Below, piece by piece: positions 28,408-37,451 of a stretch of 64,000 bases of DNA. Location: the NCBI RefSeq assembly GCF_003609775.1, contig NZ_AP018049.1:1054001-1118000 (forward strand). The letters are read 5' to 3'. This DNA comes from Prevotella melaninogenica. GTDB taxonomy: Bacteria > Bacteroidota > Bacteroidia > Bacteroidales > Bacteroidaceae. The notes beneath the pieces were generated by a model that saw only the letters and a program-made list of their open reading frames with translations, was not told where the DNA came from and made no database searches. Position 1 is the first letter of the stretch; every line of letters starts with the position of its first letter. A program made the translations under genes and the position numbers.

Positions 28408-28438
28408 CAAAGTTATGAAAAAAGTGGAATACCACAAA
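28408..28438 (-). promoter_or_regulatory. Bacteroidota-type promoter for the ROK kinase gene
   Basis: On the minus strand TTTG (28438-28435), 19 bp, then TAACTTTG (28415-28408). It places the transcript start below the upper part of the long open frame and so supports the start at 28372. Confidence 0.75.
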
Positions 28439-28502
28439 GTTTTGTTAGCTAAATTTGCTTATCTCATATTATTTTTGCAATTTTGCACTCAAAATAACAA
28501 GC

Positions 28503-29189
28503 ATGCAATTTCCTATTCAATTAGATATACTGGATTTCATTTTTAAAGGGCTTCTTATTGGTATCATAGCCTCAGCTCCTATGGGTCCAGTTGGAATATT
28601 ATGTATACAACGCACCTTAAACAAGGGTCGTTGGTACGGTTTTATAACGGGTATTGGGGCTGCTGTTAGTGACACTATATATGCACTTATTGTTGGATTA
28701 GGTATGAGCTTTATCATGGGACCTTTAGAGAATCCCACATACAAACTTATACTACAGATTACAGGAAGTGTTTTATTGTTGCTCTTTGGAGTATATTGCT
28801 TCAAATCAGACCCTATGAAGAAGGCTCATCAGAGCGGAAAAGAGAAAGGTTCTCTCTTCCACAATGGTCTTACAGCCTTCTTGGTAACCCTTTCTAACCC
28901 AATGATTATCTTCCTATTCATTGCAAGTTATGCACAGTTTGCGTTTGTACAGCCTGATCGTCCATTAGAGATGATTATCGGTTTTGCTTGTGTACCAGCA
29001 GGTGCGTTGCTATGGTGGTATGGGTTATCATGGTTGATTGATAAGATTAGAAATAAATTTGATGTAAATGGTATCCTTATTATAAATAAGGTTATAGGCT
29101 CTGTTGTTATTCTGTTCTCTATCATTATGCTTTTGGGAACAGTATTTAATCTTTACCATCTGCCAACTATTGATGGATTGATGGATTGA
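28503..29189 (+). CDS. LysE-family exporter
   Basis: 228 residues from the ATG at 28503 (MQFPIQLD); an upstream Met exists 16 codons earlier but lies around a TATTTTTG box at 28470-28477, the likely promoter. About six membrane helices. FKGLLIGIIASAPMGPVGILCIQRTLNKGR is the signature of LysE/RhtB transporters, followed by GAAVSDTIYALIVGLG and VTLSNPMIIFLF. Substrate probably an amino acid, unproven. Confidence 0.87.
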   Translation: MQFPIQLDILDFIFKGLLIGIIASAPMGPVGILCIQRTLNKGRWYGFITGIGAAVSDTIYALIVGLGMSFIMGPLENPTYKLILQITGSVLLLLFGVYCFKSDPMKKAHQSGKEKGSLFHNGLTAFLVTLSNPMIIFLFIASYAQFAFVQPDRPLEMIIGFACVPAGALLWWYGLSWLIDKIRNKFDVNGILIINKVIGSVVILFSIIMLLGTVFNLYHLPTIDGLMD

Positions 29190-29217
29190 TGACTAAGGAT
29201 AACTTCAAATACAGATT

Positions 29218-29826
29218 ATGTTTATAGCAAAGGAATTAAGGAAAAAGAGTATTGCAGAATATCTGCTTTATATGTGGCAGATAGAAGATACTATACGTGC
29301 ATACGGTTGTTCATTGACACGAATCCGCAAAGAATATATTGACCAGTTCCAATATACCGAAGAACAAAAAGAGGAAGAAGAAGACTGGTTTGGAGACCTT
29401 GTTCGCATGATGAATCAAGAAGGTTGCCGTGAAGGTGGACACCTACAGATTAACAAGGTACTCATGCAGGACCTCACAGAATTGCATGCACAGTTGTTGC
29501 AATCATCTAAGTTTCCATTCTATTCTGCTGAATATTATCGTGTTCTACCTTTCATTGTGGAACTGAGAGGTAAGACAAAACGTACAGCAGATAAGATGGC
29601 ACGCACAAATGACGAACGTCTAAAGAGTGTAGCTGCACAATTAGGAAAGAGCGAAATTGAGACTTGCTTTGACCTTCTTTATGGAGTAATGATGCTCCGT
29701 CTACAAAAGAAAGAGATTACACCAGAGACAACTCGTGCACTTAACGAGATAACAACCTTCATCGGTATGTTATCAGACTATTACATAAAGGATAAGACTG
29801 AAGGATTAAACTTCGGCGAAGAATAA
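29218..29826 (+). CDS. DUF4924-type conserved protein
   Basis: 202 residues, helical and polar. I believe it is the DUF4924 family of Bacteroidota from its start, FIAKELRKKSIAEYLLYMWQIEDTIRA, and the core CFDLLYGVMMLRLQKKEI. No catalytic motif, signal or membrane segment. It precedes rmlD by 12 bp. Function unknown. Confidence 0.7.
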   Translation: MFIAKELRKKSIAEYLLYMWQIEDTIRAYGCSLTRIRKEYIDQFQYTEEQKEEEEDWFGDLVRMMNQEGCREGGHLQINKVLMQDLTELHAQLLQSSKFPFYSAEYYRVLPFIVELRGKTKRTADKMARTNDERLKSVAAQLGKSEIETCFDLLYGVMMLRLQKKEITPETTRALNEITTFIGMLSDYYIKDKTEGLNFGEE

Positions 29827-29838
29827 AGGAGATTGCTT

Positions 29839-30723
29839 ATGAATATTTTAGTTACAGGAGCTAACGGACAGCTTGGCAACGAGATTCAGCTTGTTTCTAA
29901 GCAGAGTAAAGACCACTATATCTTCACAGACGTATGTGAGGGATATACAAAGTTAGACATTACTAATCTCGAAGACATCCGCAAGATGGTACAAGACAAT
30001 AAGATTGAATGTATCATCAACTGTGCTGCATGGACCAATGTGGACAAAGCTGAGACTGCAGGTGAGATTGTAGAATTGCTCAATGCAATTGCTCCAGAGA
30101 ATCTTGCAAAGGCAATGAAAGAAGTAGGAGGCTTGCTTGTTCATGTTAGTACGGACTATGTCTTTGGTGGCGACCCATATAATACTCCTTGTAAAGAGGA
30201 TATGAAGGGTACTCCTACTGGTGTTTATGGCTTAACAAAGCTACATGGTGAAGAAAAGATTCAGGCTACAGGTGTGAACCATATTATTCTTCGTACAGCA
30301 TGGCTTTACAGCGAGTTTGGTCATAATTTCGTTAAGACAATGATGAATCTCACTGCGACTAAACCACAGTTGAAGGTTGTCTTTGACCAGTGCGGAACAC
30401 CAACCTATGCAGGTGACTTAGCTGATGCTATCTATGATATCGTTGAGAATCGTAAGTATGAAGGAAATAGTGGTGTCTATCATTTCTCTAACGAGGGTGT
30501 ATGCAGCTGGTATGACTTCACGATTAAGATTGCAGAACTTGCTGGAAACACAGCATGTGACATCCAACCTTGTCACAGCGACGAGTTCCCTTCACCTGTT
30601 ACACGCCCAGCCTACTCTGTCCTTGACAAGACAAAGATTAAGGAAACCTTCGGTATAAAGATTCCATATTGGGTTGAGTCACTGAAAAAGTGTATGAAAG
30701 GTTTGCAGGAACAAGACAATTAA
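29839..30723 (+). CDS. rmlD: dTDP-4-dehydrorhamnose reductase
   Basis: 294 residues from the ATG at 29839; a TTG two codons earlier also reads through. NILVTGANGQLGNEIQL is the NADPH-binding Rossmann motif, and STDYVFGGD with YGLTKLHGEE gives the catalytic Y-x3-K. It makes dTDP-L-rhamnose, a precursor of surface sugars. RmlA, B and C are not next to it, so they must lie elsewhere. An AAAGGAG site precedes the start by about 8 nt. Confidence 0.93.
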   Translation: MNILVTGANGQLGNEIQLVSKQSKDHYIFTDVCEGYTKLDITNLEDIRKMVQDNKIECIINCAAWTNVDKAETAGEIVELLNAIAPENLAKAMKEVGGLLVHVSTDYVFGGDPYNTPCKEDMKGTPTGVYGLTKLHGEEKIQATGVNHIILRTAWLYSEFGHNFVKTMMNLTATKPQLKVVFDQCGTPTYAGDLADAIYDIVENRKYEGNSGVYHFSNEGVCSWYDFTIKIAELAGNTACDIQPCHSDEFPSPVTRPAYSVLDKTKIKETFGIKIPYWVESLKKCMKGLQEQDN

Positions 30724-30854
30724 ATAGGAGTTAAGAAAGTAGGAATCATCAGAAAGAAGTAAGCCATTACCTTCCCTAAAACATAAGAGGAAACAGGAAG
30801 ACTTCAATAAAAAACTACTGACAAATCATTTTACTCCCTAAGATAATAAATCAA

Positions 30855-32423
30855 ATGAATGAAATAGAACGCAGGCGAACGTTCGCCATTATCTCTCACC
30901 CAGATGCTGGTAAGACTACTTTGACAGAGAAATTCCTTCTCTTCGGTGGTCAGATTCAGGTTGCTGGTGCGGTGAAGAGCAACAAGATACGCAAGACAGC
31001 TACATCCGACTGGATGGATATTGAGAAGCAACGTGGTATCTCTGTATCAACTTCTGTGATGGAATTTGACTACGAAGATTATAAGGTAAACATCCTTGAT
31101 ACTCCTGGTCACCAGGACTTTGCCGAAGATACTTATCGTACATTGACAGCTGTAGATTCAGCTATCATCGTTGTTGACTCTGCTAAGGGTGTCGAGGCAC
31201 AGACACGTAAACTGATGGAGGTGTGCCGTATGCGCAACACTCCTGTTATCATCTTTATCAACAAGATGGACCGTGAAGGTCGTGATCCCTTCGAAGTATT
31301 GGACGAATTGGAAGAAGAACTCCAGATTAGTGTACGCCCACTTTCATGGCCTATCGGTCAGGGACAGCGTTTCAAGGGTGTATATAACATCTATGAGCAG
31401 CAGCTAAACCTCTTTACACCTAATAAGCAGCGTGTGACAGAGAAGGTTGAAGTTGATATCAACTCTAACGAATTGGACGAGCAAGTTGGTGCTGAATTTG
31501 CAGAACAGTTACGTAATGACCTCGAATTAGTCAATGGTGTTTACTCTGACTTTGACGTTGAAGCATACCGCCGTGCAGAGGTTGCACCAGTTTTCTTCGG
31601 CTCTGCATTGAACAACTTCGGTGTACAGGAACTGCTTAACTGTTTTGTTGAGATTGCTCCAAGTCCACGTCCTACGAAGGCTGAAGAGCGTATGGTTGAA
31701 CCAAATGAGCCTAAGTTTACAGGTTTCATCTTCAAGATTACAGCCAATATCGACCCTAACCACCGCAGTTGTATCGCCTTCTGTAAGGTATGTTCTGGTA
31801 AGTTCCAGCGTAATCAGCCTTACCTCCACATTCGTAATGGAAAGACGATGCGCTTCTCCTCTCCTACTCAATTCATGGCACAACGCAAGAGTACTGTAGA
31901 AGAGGCTTACCCTGGTGACATCGTTGGTTTGCCTGATAGTGGCGGCGTATTTAAGATTGGTGACACACTTACAGAGGGAGAAAATATCCACTTCCGTGGT
32001 CTACCAAGCTTCTCACCAGAGCTTTTCAAATACATTGAGAATGATGACCCAATGAAGTCTAAGCAGTTCCAAAAAGGTATTGAACAGCTGATGAATGAAG
32101 GTGTTGCACAGTCATTTGTAAACCAATTCAACAACCGTCGTATTGTAGGAACCGTTGGACAGCTTCAGTTTGAAGTTATCCAATACCGATTAGAGCATGA
32201 GTATAATGCCAAGTGTCGTTGGGAACCAGTACACCTTTACAAAGCTTGTTGGATTGAGGCTGATGACGAGAAAGAATTAGAAAACTTCAAAAAGCGTAAA
32301 TACCAGTATATGGCTAAGGATATTGAGGGACGTGACGTCTTCCTTGCAGACTCAGGTTATGTGCTAAGTATGGCTCAGCAAGACTTTGAGAATATCCGCT
32401 TCCACTTTACAAGTGAGTTCTAA
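30855..32423 (+). CDS. prfC: Peptide chain release factor 3
   Basis: 522 residues, usual length. GTPase motifs are [31 protein letters not shown] and [13 protein letters not shown]3 removes RF1/RF2 from the ribosome after termination. The C-terminal RF3 domain ends [12 protein letters not shown]. The gene is followed by the terminator at 32444. GC-richer and more regular codons than the polysaccharide genes. Confidence 0.97.
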   Translation: MNEIERRRTFAIISHPDAGKTTLTEKFLLFGGQIQVAGAVKSNKIRKTATSDWMDIEKQRGISVSTSVMEFDYEDYKVNILDTPGHQDFAEDTYRTLTAVDSAIIVVDSAKGVEAQTRKLMEVCRMRNTPVIIFINKMDREGRDPFEVLDELEEELQISVRPLSWPIGQGQRFKGVYNIYEQQLNLFTPNKQRVTEKVEVDINSNELDEQVGAEFAEQLRNDLELVNGVYSDFDVEAYRRAEVAPVFFGSALNNFGVQELLNCFVEIAPSPRPTKAEERMVEPNEPKFTGFIFKITANIDPNHRSCIAFCKVCSGKFQRNQPYLHIRNGKTMRFSSPTQFMAQRKSTVEEAYPGDIVGLPDSGGVFKIGDTLTEGENIHFRGLPSFSPELFKYIENDDPMKSKQFQKGIEQLMNEGVAQSFVNQFNNRRIVGTVGQLQFEVIQYRLEHEYNAKCRWEPVHLYKACWIEADDEKELENFKKRKYQYMAKDIEGRDVFLADSGYVLSMAQQDFENIRFHFTSEF

Positions 32424-32443
32424 TCTAAGAATAAGACAATATA

Positions 32444-32482
32444 AAAGCGCCAAAGAACATATCGTTTCTTTGGCGCTTTTTT
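32444..32482 (+). terminator. Rho-independent terminator of prfC
   Basis: AAAGCGCCAAAGAA and TTCTTTGGCGCTTTTTT form a nearly perfect stem ending in a T-run about 20 bp after the prfC stop. The following 220 bp before the array hold an 8-bp inverted repeat, TACCCGAT near 32650 and ATCGGGTA near 32675, but no gene. Confidence 0.92.
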
Positions 32483-32704
32483 ATATGATTAAACGAATAA
32501 CAAAACCCTTTACTACCCGCTTATTCTAAGTAACTTATGCTGTCCGATAAAACTTAATCTGCAAGCTCTCCCAAATTATCTCTCTATCAACAAACTATAC
32601 CGTTTCATCTTAGAAGAAACACATTCCTACCCCAACCACTAATAGCTTCTACCCGATGATTATTTTGCACGAATATCGGGTATAACATCTTTAGTTTTCA
32701 CCAT

Positions 32705-32792
32705 GCGCACCATGCGTGCTAAGCATCAACACCACATGTGCTAAGCATCAACACCATACGTGCGGACACTCAACACACAGGTTAAAGATTAG
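32705..32792. repeat. 22-bp phased array, CAC/GTG family, copy B
   Basis: Units start at 32705, 32727, 32749 and 32771. The second and third begin CAACACCA and end TAAGCAT- or GGACACT-like; the fourth begins CAACAC and runs into GTTAAAGATTA, matching the end of copy E. It lies between the convergent prfC and secreted-protein genes. Confidence 0.88.
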
Positions 32793-32884
32793 AATACGTG
32801 TTCAAAAATGTCTCCATTAAAAAGGTAAGACACTAATGAATCAATTCTATGAGAGGGGGTTATCAGACAGTTCAATAAACTTGT

Positions 32885-33454
32885 TTACTTCTTGATGAAC
32901 TTCTTACCGTTCTGAATAACTACACCCCTGTAATCCTTGCCTACACGCTGACCAGCGAGGTTGTAGATAGGTGCATTTGCATTTACAGTACTGTTACTAA
33001 CTTCGTTAATACCTGTAGGATCATTCTTCAAAGTAACAGTAATCTTCTTAACACGTACCTGATGACCAGGAGTCTTAAACTCAACAGAGTTCTTATCGCC
33101 TGTCCATGTTACGTTAATTTTGTCAGCAGAGATTGTTAACCCTGCCATAGATGAATCGAAACCATCACCTAAGTAGCTCTTACCACCAGCTTTATATGTA
33201 TCGCATACAAAAGCAACATTGGTAATGTTTGCTGCAGACGAAGTAATTGTTGTTGTAGCATCCTTGTACAAACGATAAGAAAACTTATCGTCTACCTTAC
33301 CTGCGCTGAGAGTAATAGTGACACCCTCCTTTTCAATAGTCAAACCAGTTCCCTTATCCTTACCAGCTTCAAATGTAACTGTTTTCTGTGCAAAAGATAA
33401 AGAACTAACAGCAGCAAATGCTGCAACAAAAGCAAAGCGTAGAATTTTATTCAT
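32885..33454 (-). CDS. Secreted protein with Bacteroidota-type C-terminal tail
   Basis: 189 residues: signal peptide 1-22 (ends SLSFAQ), a beta-rich middle with GKSYLGDGFDSSMAGLTISADKINV, and a C-terminal PIYNLAGQRVGKDYRGVVIQNGKKFIKK-like tail (here beginning at about 162), which resembles the short C-terminal signal of many exported Prevotella and Bacteroides proteins. No enzyme motif. A TAAATTTG -7 box lies about 40 bp upstream at 33495-33502 on the minus strand. Exported; role unknown. Confidence 0.72.
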   Translation of the reverse strand: MNKILRFAFVAAFAAVSSLSFAQKTVTFEAGKDKGTGLTIEKEGVTITLSAGKVDDKFSYRLYKDATTTITSSAANITNVAFVCDTYKAGGKSYLGDGFDSSMAGLTISADKINVTWTGDKNSVEFKTPGHQVRVKKITVTLKNDPTGINEVSNSTVNANAPIYNLAGQRVGKDYRGVVIQNGKKFIKK

Positions 33455-33637
33455 AATAACTTTATTTAATTAATAAAAAGGTTTAATTACTATGCAAATT
33501 TAGGCAAATATTATGATATATGCAATTATAAATCCATGTATAATCTTTTTTTTATTCATTTTCCATACTCATACGCTACATATCATGGTAGATGTGTGCG
33601 CTTACAATGTTAAAAACGCATTTTTTTGTTGATAAAA

Positions 33638-33669
33638 TTTGTTTTATTCCACTATTTACCCTATATTTG
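33638..33669 (+). promoter_or_regulatory. Strong promoter upstream of a likely small RNA
   Basis: TTTG at 33638-33641, exactly 20 bp, then TATATTTG at 33662-33669: a textbook Bacteroidota promoter. The terminator starts only about 45 bp further on, so it does not drive the coding gene at 33837, which has its own TACCTTTG box. Confidence 0.75.
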
Positions 33670-33675
33670 CGAAGT

Positions 33676-33751
33676 GTTTTTCACTGATTTAGATATTTTG
33701 CTAAATCATTTTCGAGGTTGGTAGCTTCCTGCACCAACCTCTTTTTTATTT
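33676..33751 (+). ncRNA. Putative small RNA of about 75 nt
   Basis: From the predicted start near 33676 the transcript would hold a hairpin GATTTAG (33686-33692) with CTAAATC (33701-33707), then the stem GAGGTTGGT (33714-33722) with ACCAACCTC (33733-33741) and a U-run TTTTTTATTT. Promoter, two stems and terminator fit a small regulatory RNA. It may instead be an attenuated leader. Confidence 0.55.
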
Positions 33752-33804
33752 CTCTTTAAAGTAGAAAAATAATCCCAAAACTTGACACATAATGAATCTT
33801 TACT

Positions 33805-33812
33805 TACCTTTG
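33805..33812 (+). promoter_or_regulatory. Promoter -7 box of the lipoprotein gene
   Basis: TACCTTTG, about 20 bp after a CTTGAC element near 33781. It lies between the first possible ATG (33792) and the second (33837), so the second is the true start. Confidence 0.65.
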
Positions 33813-33836
33813 TATCAGATTATTAAACTTAATTCT

Positions 33837-34316
33837 ATGAAACAGTACAAATCTTTCCTCTTACTTTTAGCAGCTTTATTATTGTTTAGTTGTGGAAAAA
33901 CAATTTTACCATCTGATGATGATCATAAAGAAGAAGAGCAACACTCTCCTCAGCCCAATGGTGACTCACAAATATATACAGTTTCAGAGTTTCTCAAGGG
34001 AGACTTTGGAAATAATGGAGTTTGGGTACATGGTTATATTGTTGGAGCTTGCAAACGAAACATCAAGCAGGCTGAATGGGAACCACCTTTCACCTATGAC
34101 TCTGCAATCCTATTAGCTGACGACCCAGAAGAGTCTGACCCAGAGAATGTTATTTCTATCCAAATGGTCAACAAACAAATGAAAGAAGATATTGCTTTAG
34201 CCGCTAATCCTCAGAATTATGGTAGACATATTGCCTTCTTTGGCATTAAACAAAAATACTTAGGAATACCAGGTATGAAAAAGCATATACTGGCAAGCGA
34301 ATGGTTGAACGAGTGA
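33837..34316 (+). CDS. Lipoprotein with DUF6359-like OB domain
   Basis: 159 residues from the ATG at 33837, chosen because the promoter lies downstream of the earlier ATG. LLLLAALLLFSCGK is a lipoprotein signal; the Cys is followed by an acidic linker (DDDHKEEEQ). The globular part has YTVSEFLKGDFGNNGVWVHGYIVG and SAILLADDP, the order of the DUF6359 OB-fold. Surface or periplasmic lipoprotein with unknown ligand. Confidence 0.75.
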   Translation: MKQYKSFLLLLAALLLFSCGKTILPSDDDHKEEEQHSPQPNGDSQIYTVSEFLKGDFGNNGVWVHGYIVGACKRNIKQAEWEPPFTYDSAILLADDPEESDPENVISIQMVNKQMKEDIALAANPQNYGRHIAFFGIKQKYLGIPGMKKHILASEWLNE

Positions 34317-34356
34317 CTTTTTACATAAAAGACTTGCAGCAAATAAGAAAATTGAT

Positions 34357-34364
34357 TATATTTG
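34357..34364 (+). promoter_or_regulatory. Promoter -7 box of the ECF sigma gene
   Basis: TATATTTG, 19 bp after TTGC at 34334, with the sigma-factor ATG about 70 nt downstream. Confidence 0.6.
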
Positions 34365-34436
34365 CAACCCCAAATAATAATAAAAGTTAGAAAAGCCTAT
34401 CGACATACTTCTACTTCATAAGAAAGAAAATTGAAA

Positions 34437-35033
34437 ATGAAGAATCTGAATGAGATGACCGACGAGCAGTTGGCATTGTCATACATTGAAGGAAGCAACG
34501 ATGCTTTCGATTTGTTGCTATCACGCAATCAATCGAAACTTTTTTCGTATATTCTATTCGTTGTGCATGATAGGGATGCTGCTGACGACTTATTTCAAGA
34601 GACATTCGTGAAGATTATCACGAAGTTGCAACAGGGAAGATATTCTCCAACGGGTAAGTTCTCTGCATGGATTATGCGCATTGCTCATAATGTAATCATG
34701 GACTGGTATCGTGCGCAGCGTGCAGACAAGGTGATTGACGCACCTAAGGACAACGACTTATCAAATGTTGGTGGTGACGATACAGTCATTGACAACATTG
34801 AGTGTCAATTCATTAATAGCCAGACACTCTCAGATGTAAAACGAATGATGAACCTTCTTCCTGCCACACAGCGCGAAGTTGTTTTTATGCGTTTTTATCA
34901 AGAGATGTCTTTTAAGGAGATTGCTGAGACGACAGGTGTCAGCATTAATACCAGCCTTGGGCGTATGCGTTATGCCATATTCAACTTACGAAGAATGGTC
35001 CGCGAGCATAAAGTAAGTTTGCAATTAACATAA
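34437..35033 (+). CDS. ECF-type RNA polymerase sigma factor
   Basis: 198 residues from the ATG at 34437. Region 2 contains YSLFSYI-like (LFSYILFVVHDRDAADDLFQETFVKI) and FSAWIMRIAHNVIMDWYR; region 4 has LPATQREVVFMRFYQEMSFKEIAETTGVSINTSLGRMRYA. A 35-residue polar linker joins them. No anti-sigma gene adjoins, so the signal cannot be read. It is convergent with the rpe operon. Confidence 0.92.
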   Translation: MKNLNEMTDEQLALSYIEGSNDAFDLLLSRNQSKLFSYILFVVHDRDAADDLFQETFVKIITKLQQGRYSPTGKFSAWIMRIAHNVIMDWYRAQRADKVIDAPKDNDLSNVGGDDTVIDNIECQFINSQTLSDVKRMMNLLPATQREVVFMRFYQEMSFKEIAETTGVSINTSLGRMRYAIFNLRRMVREHKVSLQLT

Positions 35034-35061
35034 GAATAAATAGTTCTTTTATTAACTATAC

Positions 35062-35115
35062 AAAAAGCCCTCACTCGTTTCTTAACTATCTTGTTAAAAC
35101 AAGTGAGGGCTTCTT
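35062..35115. terminator. Bidirectional terminator between sigma gene and rpe
   Basis: AAGCCCTCACTCGTTT and AACAAGTGAGGGCTT form a stem of about 14 bp. The left flank is A-rich and the right flank is T-rich, so it serves both the plus-strand sigma gene and the minus-strand rpe gene. Confidence 0.85.
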
Positions 35116-35128
35116 CTATATATTACTA

Positions 35129-35785
35129 TTATCTATGCAGTTGCTTGAGCGAGTGGATAGTAGCCTTGGGGTCAGCTGCCTTAAAGACATAACTACCACT
35201 AACAAGGATGTCAACACCAGCTTCAACAAGACGAGGTGCCGTATCTGCTTGTACTCCACCATCTACTTCGATCAGCGCCTTACTACCTTCACGGTCAATC
35301 AACTGGCGCAAGCGTTGCACTTTCTTAATACTGCTCTCTATGAATTTCTGTCCACCAAAACCTGGATTTACACTCATAAGCTGAACAATATCTAAATCGC
35401 AAATAATATCCTCAAGAACATTGACAGGTGTTGAAGGGTTAAGCGTCACACCAGCTTTCATTCCAGCAGCATGAATCGCTTGTATTGTTCGATGTAAATG
35501 AACACAAGCTTCATACTGAACATTCATAATAGCTGCGCCTGTGTCAGCAGTCTGTTGGATATAGTTCTCTGGATGAACAATCATAAAGTGTACGTCCATT
35601 GGCTTCTTGCAGGCTTTTCCAACGGCTTCAAGCACAGGAAAACCAAAAGAAATATTAGGGACAAAGACGCCATCCATTACATCCATGTGAAGCCAGTCAG
35701 CCTCACTTTCATTAATCATTTCTATCTCCTTATCCAAATGAAGGAAGTCAGCAGAGAGCAGGGAAGGTGATACTATTATTTCCAT
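35129..35785 (-). CDS. rpe: Ribulose-phosphate 3-epimerase
   Basis: 218 residues, TIM barrel. VSPSLLSADFLHLDKEI, the metal ligands in WLHMDVMDGVFVPNISFG and in VHFMIVHPE, MSVNPGFGGQKFIESS and the phosphate loop EVDGGV all match Rpe. It interconverts ribulose-5-P and xylulose-5-P in the pentose phosphate pathway. It follows a 42-residue gene by 7 bp. Confidence 0.96.
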   Translation of the reverse strand: MEIIVSPSLLSADFLHLDKEIEMINESEADWLHMDVMDGVFVPNISFGFPVLEAVGKACKKPMDVHFMIVHPENYIQQTADTGAAIMNVQYEACVHLHRTIQAIHAAGMKAGVTLNPSTPVNVLEDIICDLDIVQLMSVNPGFGGQKFIESSIKKVQRLRQLIDREGSKALIEVDGGVQADTAPRLVEAGVDILVSGSYVFKAADPKATIHSLKQLHR

Positions 35786-35792
35786 ATCAATA

Positions 35793-35921
35793 TTAGTTCA
35801 AGCAAAAGGTTTGCATCTTCCCATTGATTTTAATGACACGATAGGTATAAGCTATCTGTCGGATAATATTAAGCGTCTTCTCAGACGGCTTAAGTTCTTC
35901 TGGAGTAAATATTCTAACCAT
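35793..35921 (-). CDS. Small 42-residue conserved protein upstream of rpe
   Basis: Reads MVRIFTPEELKPSEKTLNII, then RQIAYTYRVIKINGKMQTFC and LN, stop. Too short for the usual size limit, but codon use is normal, there is a clean ATG and stop, and it is 7 bp from the rpe start in the same direction. I recall similar 40-residue proteins in other Bacteroidales, with the same TPEE...LNLIRQIAYTYR layout. Function unknown; no membrane segment, one Cys near the end. Confidence 0.72.
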   Translation of the reverse strand: MVRIFTPEELKPSEKTLNIIRQIAYTYRVIKINGKMQTFCLN

Positions 35922-36122
35922 AGGCCGAAAATGTATTATTGAGAGTTATTATGTCATCTAAACGCTATATGATAGATATTATTATATCTTCTTACAAGAA
36001 TATTTTCACTTTATATGCATTAATTTGTTGGGATTATCTTGTATCATTCCTTTTTATTCATCTTTCCTTTAAATAAAAGAGCTTTTCTTTATTTCACAAG
36101 CGTATAATTCGATAATTTTATG

Positions 36123-36130
36123 TAAGTTTG
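36123..36130 (+). promoter_or_regulatory. Promoter -7 box of trpF
   Basis: TAAGTTTG; the trpF ATG follows 33 nt later. Confidence 0.55.
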
Positions 36131-36163
36131 TAGCGTAAAAGTATTTGAGAATTTTATATCTAT

Positions 36164-36829
36164 ATGATTATAAAGGTATGTGGCATGCGTGAAGCCCACA
36201 ATATTCACGAAGTTTCTCAACTTGGCATAGACTGGGTAGGATTGGATTTCGAGCCTAAGAGCGAACGTTATGTCAGTCAGATATCATCATGTGCTGGTAT
36301 TATTCCAGACTATAGCAGCCTGTCTGACTTATCGTCACACGAATCATCTCAACAACAACAAAGACCAATTCTTTGTGGTGTTTTTGCTGATGACATGCCA
36401 CAGAATATTGTTACACGCGTCTATAACTTCAATCTTGATGTTGTCCAGCTTAATGGAGAAGAGAGTATGGTGATGATTGACAACCTTCGCCGTACCCTTG
36501 ACCCTGATATTCATGCTGGAATAAAGATTATAAAGCGTATTGTTATTACAAAGCGTGAGGACATAGAGAAATACAAGGAATATGCAGAAGGAGTTGATTA
36601 CTTCCTCTTTGACATCCAAGATAACCTAAAAGATTGGAGTGTTTTGGAAGCGTATGACGGCAAAGTTCCTTTCCTTGTAAGTGGAAATATTGGTATCGAA
36701 GAGGCTGATAAGATTAAGACTTTCTCTCATCCTCAGTTCTATGGTATCAGCGTGAATGAGAAGTTTGAGACAGTTCCTGCCGTAAAAGACGCAGCATTAC
36801 TGAAGGACTTTCTTGAGAAGGTTAAGTAA
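36164..36829 (+). CDS. trpF: Phosphoribosylanthranilate isomerase
   Basis: 221 residues, TIM barrel. IIKVCGMREAHNIHEV with the catalytic Cys, WVGLDFEPKSERYV, CGVFADDMP, VVQLNGEE and a C-terminal FYGISVNEKFE. It carries out the Amadori step of tryptophan synthesis. No other trp gene except a glutamine amidotransferase follows, so the pathway genes are split. The phosphate loop (SGNIG) is normal. Confidence 0.9.
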   Translation: MIIKVCGMREAHNIHEVSQLGIDWVGLDFEPKSERYVSQISSCAGIIPDYSSLSDLSSHESSQQQQRPILCGVFADDMPQNIVTRVYNFNLDVVQLNGEESMVMIDNLRRTLDPDIHAGIKIIKRIVITKREDIEKYKEYAEGVDYFLFDIQDNLKDWSVLEAYDGKVPFLVSGNIGIEEADKIKTFSHPQFYGISVNEKFETVPAVKDAALLKDFLEKVK

Positions 36830-36857
36830 GTTCATCGCTTAGAAGGCAGAGATACTA

Positions 36858-37427
36858 ATGAGAACAAATTGTGTTATCATTGATAACTACGATTCTTTTA
36901 CATATAATCTTGTTCATCTCATAAAGGAATTAGGAGTTGATGTAACGGTGGTCCGTAACAATCAGTTCTCCCTTGAAGATTTGAATAACTACGATTGTAT
37001 TGTTTTAAGTCCCGGCCCTGGCATCCCATCGGAAGCTGGTCTGCTATTGGACGTTATTCACCGCTATGCTGGCGTAAAGCCAATCTTAGGTGTATGCTTG
37101 GGCCATCAAGCTATTGGTGAGGCATTCGGAGCAAGACTAAAGAACCTATCTGATGTCTTTCATGGTGTAACAACAGAAACGAATCAAATTGTTAATACCC
37201 CTTTGTTTGCTGGTTTACCAAAATATTTCTCAGTGGGACGATATCATAGTTGGGTCGTAGAGAAGACTAATTTCCCTGATTGTTTAGAAATAATAGCCGA
37301 GAGCAAAGAAGGATTAATCATGGCATTACGCCATAGAACGCATAATGTTTATGGTATCCAGTTTCACCCTGAGAGCGTTCTAACACCAGATGGGAAAAAG
37401 ATTATGGCTAATTGGTTACACATCTAA
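36858..37427 (+). CDS. Anthranilate/aminodeoxychorismate synthase glutaminase
   Basis: 189-residue class-I glutamine amidotransferase with VIIDNYDSFTYNLVHLIKELG, the nucleophile in LGVCLGHQAIGEAFG and FHPESVLTPDG. Could be TrpG or PabA; its partner synthase (TrpE or PabB) is not in the window. It is 28 bp after trpF, which argues for tryptophan synthesis, but no trpE is next to it. Confidence 0.88.
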   Translation: MRTNCVIIDNYDSFTYNLVHLIKELGVDVTVVRNNQFSLEDLNNYDCIVLSPGPGIPSEAGLLLDVIHRYAGVKPILGVCLGHQAIGEAFGARLKNLSDVFHGVTTETNQIVNTPLFAGLPKYFSVGRYHSWVVEKTNFPDCLEIIAESKEGLIMALRHRTHNVYGIQFHPESVLTPDGKKIMANWLHI

Positions 37428-37451
37428 CAAATAATTATTCTTATACATACT

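Noticed and set aside
31527..31991. 154-codon open frame antisense to prfC
   Set aside because: Lies within the conserved prfC gene, and other shadow frames overlap the same place; no family resemblance.
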